Assembly (NCBI RefSeq): GCF_000808015.1
Contig: NZ_JWHR01000099.1
Span: forward strand, 32,486-96,485
Length of the DNA stretch: 64,000 nucleotides
Source: Terrisporobacter othiniensis
GTDB lineage: Bacteria; Bacillota; Clostridia; Peptostreptococcales; Peptostreptococcaceae
Direction: 5' to 3'
Shown: positions 57,324 to 64,000 of the stretch, piece by piece
Numbering within the stretch: the stretch's first letter is position 1
Layout: every line of letters begins with the position of its first letter
Notes under the pieces: generated by a model
Databases searched by the model: none
The model's input: only the letters and a program-made list of their open reading frames with translations
Told to the model about the DNA's origin: nothing
Program-made: the position numbers and the translations under genes

Positions 57324-58284
57324 TAACATTTTAGACGTAAAAGGGCTAAAGGTTGGACAAGTAGAAAATAAAGAGGCTTTAACAGGTTGTACTGTTGTAA
57401 TATGTGAAGATGGTGCAACTTGTGGTGTTGATGTTAGGGGATCAGCACCAGGAACGAGAGAAACTGATTTGTTGGATCCAATAAACTCAGTTCAAAAAGT
57501 TCATGCAGTAGTATTATCTGGAGGTTCTGCTTTTGGACTGGAATCTACATGTGGAGTAAGCAAATACTTAGAAGAAAAAAATATAGGTTTTGATGTTGGA
57601 GTTTGTAAAGTACCTATTGTAACAGGAGCTGTATTATTTGACTTAGGAGTAGGAGATTATAAAGTAAGACCTGATAAAGAAATGGGATATAGAGCTTGCT
57701 TGAATGCTAGTGAAACTGAATTAAAGCAAGGTAATTATGGTGCTGGATGTGGAGCAACTGTAGGAAAAGTAAAAGGTTTGGACTATGTAACAAAAGGTGG
57801 CATAGGAAGTTATTCGATTAAGCTTGACAATGGGGTAGTAGTATCAGCTTTAATAGCAGTTAATGCTTTTGGAGATATATATGAAAATGGAAAAGTAATA
57901 GCAGGAGTACTAAATGATGATAAGACAAAGTTACTAAATACTTATGAAATAATGAAATCTGGATTTATGAAGGGTGGATTTAAAATAGATAACACAACTA
58001 TAGGTATAGTTGCTACTAATGCAAAACTAACAAAGGCACAATGTAAAAAGATGTCCCAAATGGCCCATGATGGATATGCAAAATCAATATTTCCTATACA
58101 TACTCCTCATGATGGAGATACAATATTTACTATGTCAACGGGAGAAATAGATGTTGATTCAGATATTACTTTATTAGGATGCTTAGCAGCAGAAGTAGTA
58201 GAAAAAAGTATTATAAATGCTGTAAAAAATGCAAAATCTATAAAAAATATTATTTCTTATAATGAATTAGAAAATAACAAATAA
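57316..58284 (+). CDS. P1 family peptidase (DmpA/BapA-like)
   Basis: A 322-residue self-cleaving N-terminal nucleophile hydrolase-type protein. KVGQVENKEALTGCTVVICE, SGGSAFGLESTCGV and IGIVATNAKLTKAQCKKMSQ are typical; the nucleophile Ser/Thr just before VAT(N) is threonine or glycine-flanked (NTTIGIVAT). Family enzymes release N-terminal D- or L-residues or beta-peptides. It is coupled to birA by overlap. Substrate unknown. Confidence 0.9.
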   Translation: MYNNILDVKGLKVGQVENKEALTGCTVVICEDGATCGVDVRGSAPGTRETDLLDPINSVQKVHAVVLSGGSAFGLESTCGVSKYLEEKNIGFDVGVCKVPIVTGAVLFDLGVGDYKVRPDKEMGYRACLNASETELKQGNYGAGCGATVGKVKGLDYVTKGGIGSYSIKLDNGVVVSALIAVNAFGDIYENGKVIAGVLNDDKTKLLNTYEIMKSGFMKGGFKIDNTTIGIVATNAKLTKAQCKKMSQMAHDGYAKSIFPIHTPHDGDTIFTMSTGEIDVDSDITLLGCLAAEVVEKSIINAVKNAKSIKNIISYNELENNK

Positions 58285-58328
58285 TAATATAAGATAAAAA
58301 AGTTACCTTATATATGTTTATAATATTG

Positions 58329-58357
58329 TTGACAATACAAAAAGTCACTGTTAAAAT
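58329..58357 (+). promoter_or_regulatory. Promoter of the pantothenate transporter leader
   Basis: TTGACA (58329-58334), 17-bp spacer, TAAAAT (58352-58357). Transcription would start near 58364, leaving a leader of about 130 bases before the ATG at 58495. Confidence 0.75.
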
Positions 58358-58374
58358 TGTCTTGTTATATAGCT

Positions 58375-58475
58375 GACATCTTCTTAATGAAGAGTCTGAC
58401 TTGGTTGACATTTAAGAGTCGCAAAAGTCAAAACTAAATAAAACTAAAATAGTCCGGCATCTTTTAAGAGCTGGA
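58375..58475 (+). promoter_or_regulatory. Structured leader with tandem bulged-A hairpins (pan-motif-like)
   Basis: Hairpin 1: GAC, bulged A, TCTTC, loop, GAAGA, GTC (58375-58396). Hairpin 3: TCCGGC, bulged A, TCT, four-base loop, AGA, GCTGGA (58453-58475). A weaker related copy GAC-A-TTTAAGA-GTC lies at 58407-58420, enclosed by GACTT/AAGTC (58398-58402, 58425-58429). Repeated stem-loops with bulged adenosines upstream of pantothenate genes are the description of the pan RNA motif. The last hairpin ends beside the ribosome binding site. The family match is not tested. Confidence 0.55.
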
Positions 58476-58494
58476 ACGGGGGTGTATTTTTATT

Positions 58495-59097
58495 ATGATT
58501 AACACACGAACATCAGCACAAAGAAGGCTGAATGTAAGAAAGATGACTGTAATAGGAGTGCTATCTGCAATTTCTATTATGATGTCAATGTTACCATTTA
58601 TAGGTTATATACCTATCGGGCCAATCAAAGCAACTATAATGCATATACCAGTTATTATAGGAGCAATTATAGAAGGTCCAGTAGTAGGAGCGATAATAGG
58701 GTTGATATTTGGATTAACAAGTTTGTGGAATGCAATAACGCAACCAGTAGTATTATCACCATTGTTTTATAATCCACTAGTATCTGTACTTCCTAGGATA
58801 TTAATAGGAATAGTAGCTTATTACGTATATCAAGGTGTATATAAAGTAAGTAAAAAAGTATATGCATCAGGATTTATAGCAGGTATAATAGGATCTCTTG
58901 CTAATACAGCTGGTGTTTTAGGTATGATTTATATACTATATGCAGATAAATACCTAGCACTTATTGAACAACAAGGCTCAAGTGCAGCGAAACTATTACT
59001 TGGAGTTGTTTTAACAAGTGGAGTACCAGAAGCTTTAGTTGCAGGATTAATAGTATCTGCAGTATCAGTGGCATTAATTAGAAAAGGCAAAAAATAG
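58495..59097 (+). CDS. ECF transporter S component, probably pantothenate (PanT-like)
   Basis: A 200-residue integral membrane protein with about six segments. After a basic N-terminus, [20 protein letters not shown] and [20 protein letters not shown] are the S-component signatures, with an Ala/Gly-rich surface for docking to the shared energising module. Its partner in the operon is coaX, which phosphorylates pantothenate, so pantothenate is the likely cargo. The energising genes are not in the window. The G-rich site lies about 12 bases from the ATG. Confidence 0.85.
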   Translation: MINTRTSAQRRLNVRKMTVIGVLSAISIMMSMLPFIGYIPIGPIKATIMHIPVIIGAIIEGPVVGAIIGLIFGLTSLWNAITQPVVLSPLFYNPLVSVLPRILIGIVAYYVYQGVYKVSKKVYASGFIAGIIGSLANTAGVLGMIYILYADKYLALIEQQGSSAAKLLLGVVLTSGVPEALVAGLIVSAVSVALIRKGKK

Positions 59098-59114
59098 AAG
59101 GAAGGTTTAAGTAT

Positions 59115-59882
59115 ATGCTATTAGTATTTGATGTAGGAAATACAAATATGGTTATAGGTGTATATAAAGGAAAAACTTTAGTAAAAGACTGGAGAATATG
59201 TACAGATATACACAAAACATCTGATGAATATGGAATGTTAATAAGTAATTTATTAACTTATGATAAAATAGATTTAAAATCAATTGATGACGTAATAATA
59301 TCTTCAGTTGTCCCAAATGTAATGCATGCTTTAGAGAACTTTTGTATAAAGTATTGCGAAAAGAAGCCTATGATAGTAGGTCCTGGAATAAAAACAGGAC
59401 TAAATATAAAATATGACAATCCTAAACAAGTAGGGGCAGATAGGATAGTAAACGCTGTAGCTGCAATAGAAAAATACGGAAGTCCACTTATAATAGTAGA
59501 CTTTGGAACCGCTACTACATTCTGTGCAATATCTGAAAAATCAGAGTATCTAGGTGGAACAATATGTCCAGGTCTTAAAATATCAAGTGAAGCATTGTTT
59601 AATGGTGCAGCAAAACTTCCTAGAGTTGAACTTGTTAAGCCAGGAAAGACTATTTGTAAAACTACAGTAGAAGCCATGCAATCAGGAATAATATATGGGT
59701 ATGTTGGACAGGTAGAAAAAATAATATCAATAATGAAAAAAGAATTATGTAGCGAAGACGTAAAGGTTATAGCTACAGGAGGATTATCTTCTCTTATTCA
59801 TTCAGAAACTGATAGCATAGACTGTGTAGATAGATTCTTAACTCTAGAAGGGTTAAGATTAATATATGAAAAAAATAAATAA
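59115..59882 (+). CDS. coaX: Type III pantothenate kinase
   Basis: A 255-residue CoaX: the ATP-binding [12 protein letters not shown] at the start, [18 protein letters not shown] (pantothenate and dimer contacts) and [11 protein letters not shown]. It catalyses the first step from pantothenate to CoA and is not inhibited by CoA, unlike type I/II enzymes. It lies 17 bases after the transporter gene. Confidence 0.97.
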   Translation: MLLVFDVGNTNMVIGVYKGKTLVKDWRICTDIHKTSDEYGMLISNLLTYDKIDLKSIDDVIISSVVPNVMHALENFCIKYCEKKPMIVGPGIKTGLNIKYDNPKQVGADRIVNAVAAIEKYGSPLIIVDFGTATTFCAISEKSEYLGGTICPGLKISSEALFNGAAKLPRVELVKPGKTICKTTVEAMQSGIIYGYVGQVEKIISIMKKELCSEDVKVIATGGLSSLIHSETDSIDCVDRFLTLEGLRLIYEKNK

Positions 59883-59891
59883 AAATTATTG

Positions 59892-59919
59892 AGGAATTGG
59901 TTAAATCCAATTCCTTTTT
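59892..59919 (+). terminator. Terminator after coaX
   Basis: A 9-bp stem (59892-59900 with 59907-59915), then T residues. Confidence 0.85.
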
Positions 59920-60055
59920 AATATGTAAAAATAATACAATACAAAATAATAATAGTATATTTTGAGAATTTGTAATAATATATTTAGAGTAGTTAATTAA
60001 AATTTGAAAAAATGTTAATCATTATAAATAATTCATAATTTAAAGGAGACAGAAG

Positions 60056-61033
60056 ATGAAAATAGGTAACGTCCAATTAGATAATGAAGTTTTTTTATCT
60101 CCTATGGCAGGTGTAACAGACTTACCTTTTAGAACTATATGTAAGGAAAAAGGATGTGGCATGCTTTATACGGAAATGATAAATGCAAAAGCTCTTTGTT
60201 ATGATGATGAAAATACTAAGAAGATGCTAAAAATGGAAAAGGATGAACATCCAGTAGCAGTTCAGATATTTGGATCAGATCCAGACTTTATGGGAAAAGC
60301 TGCATCTATAATGAATCAATATCCTAATGAAATACTTGATATAAATATGGGTTGCCCAGCTCCTAAAGTCGTTAAAAATGGAGATGGATCTGCATTAATG
60401 AGAAATCCTAAGCTAGCAGCAGAAGTTTTAAGTGCAGTAGTTAAAAACTCAGAAAAACCAGTTACTTTAAAGATAAGAAAAGGTTGGGATGATGATTGTA
60501 TAAATGCAGTTGAAATCGCAAAGATTGCAGAAGAATGTGGGATAAGTGCCCTAGCTATACATGGTAGAACTAGAGAACAATTTTATTCTGGTAAAGCCGA
60601 TTGGGATATAATATCTGAAATAAAACAAGCTATAAATATACCTGTAATAGGTAATGGTGATGTATTTGAAGTTCAAGATGCAGTAAATATGCTAGAAAAA
60701 ACTAAATGTGATGCTATAATGATTGGTAGGGGCTCACAGGGTAACCCTTGGATATTTAAAAGAATAAATCATTATATGAAAACAGGAGAGGTATTACCTG
60801 AACCAACATTGGAAGAAAAAATAACTACAGCCATAAGGCACATGAACTTAGCAGTAGCTGAACATGGAGATTATGTTGCAGTAAGAGAAATGAGAAAACA
60901 TATAGGTTGGTATTTAAAAGGTTTAAAAAATTCTGCTAAATATAGAGATCAAATTAATAAAATAACAGATTATAAAGAAGTAATTATTATGTTAGAAGAG
61001 TACATGCAACACTCCTTGACACAAATAGGATAG
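60056..61033 (+). CDS. dusB: tRNA-dihydrouridine synthase B
   Basis: A 325-residue FMN-dependent Dus enzyme: PMAGVTDLPFRTICKEKGCG, INMGCPAPKVVKNGDGSALM with the catalytic cysteine, HGRTREQFYSGKADW and MIGRGSQGNPWIF. Length and motifs fit the DusB group. The greA and lysS genes follow in the order seen in many Firmicutes. Confidence 0.96.
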   Translation: MKIGNVQLDNEVFLSPMAGVTDLPFRTICKEKGCGMLYTEMINAKALCYDDENTKKMLKMEKDEHPVAVQIFGSDPDFMGKAASIMNQYPNEILDINMGCPAPKVVKNGDGSALMRNPKLAAEVLSAVVKNSEKPVTLKIRKGWDDDCINAVEIAKIAEECGISALAIHGRTREQFYSGKADWDIISEIKQAINIPVIGNGDVFEVQDAVNMLEKTKCDAIMIGRGSQGNPWIFKRINHYMKTGEVLPEPTLEEKITTAIRHMNLAVAEHGDYVAVREMRKHIGWYLKGLKNSAKYRDQINKITDYKEVIIMLEEYMQHSLTQIG

Positions 61034-61130
61034 TGACTTATAATATAGCGCATAATAAATCAATAGGAATAAATGTAAAATGTGTTGAATAAGCATGTTT
61101 TAAAAATATATAGAAGGAGTTGTAGGGGTT

Positions 61131-61607
61131 ATGGTAGAAAAACAAGAGATACTTACACAAGAAGGTTACAACAAAATAGAAGAAGAAGTAGAGTACCTAA
61201 AAACAGTTAAAAGAAAAGAAGTTGCAGAAAGAATAAAAGTAGCCATTTCATTTGGAGACTTATCGGAAAATGCTGAATACGATGAAGCTAAAAATGAGCA
61301 AGCTCAAGTTGAAGAAAGAATAGTTAAATTAGAAAATATGTTAAGAAAAGCTGTTATAATAGATGAGAGTCAAATAGACAGTACTATAGTAACAGTTGGA
61401 TCAACAGTAAAAGTTTATGATACTGATTTTGATGAAGAAGTAGAATATACAATAGTAGGTTCTGCAGAAGCTGATCCATACAATGGAAAAATATCAAATG
61501 AATCACCAGTAGGAAAAGCGTTCATAGGAAAGCAAAAAGACGATGAAGTAGAGATTCAAGTTCCAAATGGTGTTGTAATATACAAAATACTAGACATAAA
61601 AAGATAA
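61131..61607 (+). CDS. greA: Transcription elongation factor GreA
   Basis: A 158-residue GreA: N-terminal coiled coil with the acidic tip ([16 protein letters not shown], about 43-58) that enters the RNA polymerase secondary channel, and a C-terminal FKBP-like domain ending [10 protein letters not shown]. It rescues backtracked polymerase by transcript cleavage. Strong GAAGGAG upstream. Confidence 0.97.
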   Translation: MVEKQEILTQEGYNKIEEEVEYLKTVKRKEVAERIKVAISFGDLSENAEYDEAKNEQAQVEERIVKLENMLRKAVIIDESQIDSTIVTVGSTVKVYDTDFDEEVEYTIVGSAEADPYNGKISNESPVGKAFIGKQKDDEVEIQVPNGVVIYKILDIKR

Positions 61608-61658
61608 GTTAAAATATAACTTAAGAAAATTTAATAAGAGTAAACTTGGAGGAAAAAA

Positions 61659-63179
61659 ATGAATAAAGATCAACAAAATGTGATTGATAACCAAGAAGAC
61701 CTTACAGAAGTGCTTAAAGTAAGAAGAGAAAAGTTATCTAAATTACAAGAGATGGGAAGAGACCCATTTGTTCAAAGTAGATATGATAGAACTAATTATT
61801 CTATGGATATAAAAAATAACTTTGAAGAAATGGAAGGAAAAGTTGTTAAAATAGCTGGACGTATAATGAGTAAGAGGCTTCAAGGTAAAGCAGGATTTAT
61901 AGATATCCAAGACCAAGAAGGTAGAATACAATGTTACGTAAGAAAAGATAGAATAGGTGAAGAAGAATATGATCTTTTCAAAACTTATGATATAGGAGAT
62001 ATCATAGGTTTAGAAGGCGAAGTTTTCAAAACTAAAAAAGAAGAAATATCAGTAAAAGCTACTGCTGTAATTTTATTATCTAAATCACTACAAGTATTAC
62101 CAGAAAAATATCATGGGTTAAAAGACCAAGATATCAGATATAGACAAAGATATGTTGACTTAATAGTTAATCCAGAAGTTAAAGATGCTTTCTTAACAAG
62201 AACAAAAGCATTAAAAGCATTAAGAAGTTACTTAGATCAAAGAGGATTCTTAGAAGTTGAAACTCCAATATTAAATACTATTGCTGGTGGAGCTAATGCT
62301 AGACCATTTGTTACACACCACAATACATTAGATATACCTATGTACTTAAGAATAGCAAATGAATTATACCTAAAAAGATTAATAGTAGGTGGATTTGACA
62401 AAGTATATGAAATGGGTAGAATGTTTAGAAACGAAGGTATGTCTATTAAACATAATCCAGAATATACTGCTATGGAATTATATCAAGCTTATGCTGATTA
62501 TGAAGATATGATGAGAATAACTGAAGAATTAATATCTCATATGGCAGAAGTAGCTACAGGAAGTACAGTTGTAAATTACCAAGGAACTGAAATAGATTTC
62601 AAACCACCTTGGAGAAGAATGACTATGATAGAATGTGTTAAAGAATACACTGGTGTTGACTTTGACACAATAGATACAGATGAAGAAGCTTTAGCAATAG
62701 CTAGAGAAAAAGGAATAGAAATAATTCCTGGAATGAGAAGAGGAGAAGTTATAAATGCATTCTTCGAAGAATTTGGTGAAGATAAATTAATACAACCAAC
62801 ATTTATAACTCATCATCCAGTTGAGGTATCGCCTCTTGCTAAAAGAAATGCTGAGGATCCAAGAAAAACTGATAGATTCGAAGCTTTTGCAAATAAATGG
62901 GAATTAGCTAATGCATTCTCTGAACTTAATGACCCAATCGACCAAAAAGCAAGATTTATGGATCAAATGAGAAAGAAAGAGTTAGGTGATGACGAAGCTT
63001 GTGATATGGACGAAGACTTCATAAATGCATTAGAAGTAGGCTTACCTCCAACAGGTGGACTTGGAATAGGTATAGATAGAGTTATGATGTTACTTACTAA
63101 CTCAGCGTCAATAAGAGACGTAATATTATTCCCAACTATGAAGCCAATAGATCAAAATAAAAATCAAATAGAAGAATAA
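61659..63179 (+). CDS. lysS: Lysyl-tRNA synthetase, class II
   Basis: A 506-residue class II synthetase. The OB-fold anticodon-binding domain is near 60-150 ([20 protein letters not shown]). Motif 2 is around [15 protein letters not shown] and motif 3 is [13 protein letters not shown] near the C-terminus. It lies 51 bases after greA, and a strong terminator follows before the rRNA operon promoters. Confidence 0.98.
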   Translation: MNKDQQNVIDNQEDLTEVLKVRREKLSKLQEMGRDPFVQSRYDRTNYSMDIKNNFEEMEGKVVKIAGRIMSKRLQGKAGFIDIQDQEGRIQCYVRKDRIGEEEYDLFKTYDIGDIIGLEGEVFKTKKEEISVKATAVILLSKSLQVLPEKYHGLKDQDIRYRQRYVDLIVNPEVKDAFLTRTKALKALRSYLDQRGFLEVETPILNTIAGGANARPFVTHHNTLDIPMYLRIANELYLKRLIVGGFDKVYEMGRMFRNEGMSIKHNPEYTAMELYQAYADYEDMMRITEELISHMAEVATGSTVVNYQGTEIDFKPPWRRMTMIECVKEYTGVDFDTIDTDEEALAIAREKGIEIIPGMRRGEVINAFFEEFGEDKLIQPTFITHHPVEVSPLAKRNAEDPRKTDRFEAFANKWELANAFSELNDPIDQKARFMDQMRKKELGDDEACDMDEDFINALEVGLPPTGGLGIGIDRVMMLLTNSASIRDVILFPTMKPIDQNKNQIEE

Positions 63180-63188
63180 TTTTAATGT

Positions 63189-63238
63189 AAAAGCTCATAT
63201 TTATTAACTTTTATTAGTTATATAAATATGAGCTTTTT
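63189..63238 (+). terminator. Terminator after lysS
   Basis: A perfect 16-bp stem (63189-63204 with 63222-63237) with a long loop and T-rich end. Confidence 0.88.
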
Positions 63239-63474
63239 ATTATGCATAAATTTTGTACTAAATATAACTATTTTTATCACAAAAATTAATTATTATATCA
63301 ACAGTAAAACATAAAAAATATGAACAAAAAATGTTGTTAGCTAATTTAAAATGATAAAAAAGACAAAATGCTATTTTATTATGAAAATAATAAAGGAAAA
63401 AATAATAAAGGAAAAAATAATAAGCACTTAGAAATAAATATAAAAATTAATGTTATACGAAAGGGGCAATGAAA

Positions 63475-63660
63475 ATGAACCAAATTATGTCATGGGTATG
63501 TCTTATAAGTATATGCTTTTTATCTTTCCAAGTGATGATTTTTATATGTGAGGATATATTTAAACTATTTAATAAAGTGAGTTTTAATAATAAAAAGAAT
63601 AATAAAAAACCAGCAAGTGCAAGTAATGCATATGTTTATAAAAATAAAATAGCAAAATAA
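63475..63660 (+). CDS. Small single-pass membrane protein, unknown
   Basis: A 61-residue protein: one hydrophobic segment (about 4-28, WVCLISICFLSFQVMIFI), then a lysine/asparagine-rich tail. AAGGGG with eight bases spacing supports ATG 63475 over ATG 63469. It lies between lysS and the rRNA promoters. I recognise no family. Confidence 0.6.
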   Translation: MNQIMSWVCLISICFLSFQVMIFICEDIFKLFNKVSFNNKKNNKKPASASNAYVYKNKIAK

Positions 63661-63672
63661 ATAAGAAAACTG

Positions 63673-63701
63673 TTGACCAATTGCTTTGTAGATGATATAG
63701 T
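63673..63701 (+). promoter_or_regulatory. rRNA operon promoter P1
   Basis: TTGACC (63673-63678), 17-bp spacer, TATAGT (63696-63701). Confidence 0.8.
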
Positions 63702-63757
63702 ATTACTTGTCCTTAAGACGAGGGCAAAAGGTCAACAAAGTTTATTAAAAAAAGTGG

Positions 63758-63786
63758 TTGACAAAGAAAAACAGCTTTGGTAAAAT
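63758..63786 (+). promoter_or_regulatory. rRNA operon promoter P2
   Basis: TTGACA (63758-63763), 17-bp spacer, TAAAAT (63781-63786). A leader segment CTTTGAAAATTAAACAG at about 63811, similar to the conserved rRNA leader of Firmicutes, follows. Confidence 0.88.
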
Positions 63787-63926
63787 AAAGAAGCTGAAAC
63801 AAGCAAAGAACTTTGAAAATTAAACAGTAGGTTAACAATAAATTAATTCTTTAAGAATTAAACTGAAACAACAAACAAACCAAGCCAGATATTCAGATAA
63901 TGATTAGTCTGAGCAATGGACAACTT

Positions 63927-64000
<74 letters not shown>

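Overview
The window is about 64 kb of a low-GC, endospore-forming member of the Clostridia. Genes for SipL, YabG, SpoIIR, Veg and a SleB-type hydrolase, A/T-ending codons, strong AGGAGG ribosome binding sites and the first ~74 bases of a 16S rRNA gene all fit the family Peptostreptococcaceae (relatives of Paraclostridium, Terrisporobacter, Romboutsia and Clostridioides). I cannot name the species from sequence alone.

Layout. 1-7.6 kb: end of purA, a replication-helicase loader pair (DnaC/IstB-like and DnaD-like) on the minus strand, an M1 peptidase, the YycJ/WalJ hydrolase, rlmH and a cation/proton antiporter. 7.9-24.2 kb: an accessory stretch in which gene decay is concentrated. It holds a frameshifted membrane GDPD gene, a BceRSAB-like peptide-sensing locus in which only the kinase is intact, a probable nitroreductase remnant, a YdcZ/Crp deletion junction and a doubly frameshifted PAS kinase. 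Between these lie intact genes: a MerR regulator, an acetate transporter, a heme oxygenase under a perfect Fur box, TtcA-like and PadR proteins, FetAB and others. 24-35 kb: YitT, a GlpA/GlpB-like flavoprotein pair, a luxS-metH activated methyl cycle operon, an M29 aminopeptidase and a nitroreductase. 35-41 kb: a pyrF-carA-carB operon behind a PyrR-type attenuator. 41-47 kb: RNA modification enzymes, small conserved proteins, NlpC/P60 and yabG. 47-53 kb: veg, sipL, ispE, a GntR regulator, spoIIR, a SleB-domain protein and a DUF1934 protein. 53-63 kb: tilS, ftsH, birA, a P1 peptidase, panT-like and coaX, dusB, greA and lysS, leading into tandem promoters and the start of an rRNA operon.

How genes work together. 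luxS, the separate MetH activation protein and the shortened MetH form one coupled cluster recycling homocysteine. The pantothenate transporter-like gene and coaX form a CoA-supply pair behind a structured leader. The sporulation genes carry recognisable sigma-K (yabG) and sigma-F-like (spoIIR) promoter sequences. Almost every transcription unit ends in a clear intrinsic terminator.

I found no CRISPR array, prophage, insertion sequence, tRNA or obvious new defence system. The observations most worth following are the tandem bulged-A hairpins upstream of the pantothenate transporter gene, the double PyrR loop leader, the Fur box/heme oxygenase unit and the clustered gene decay.
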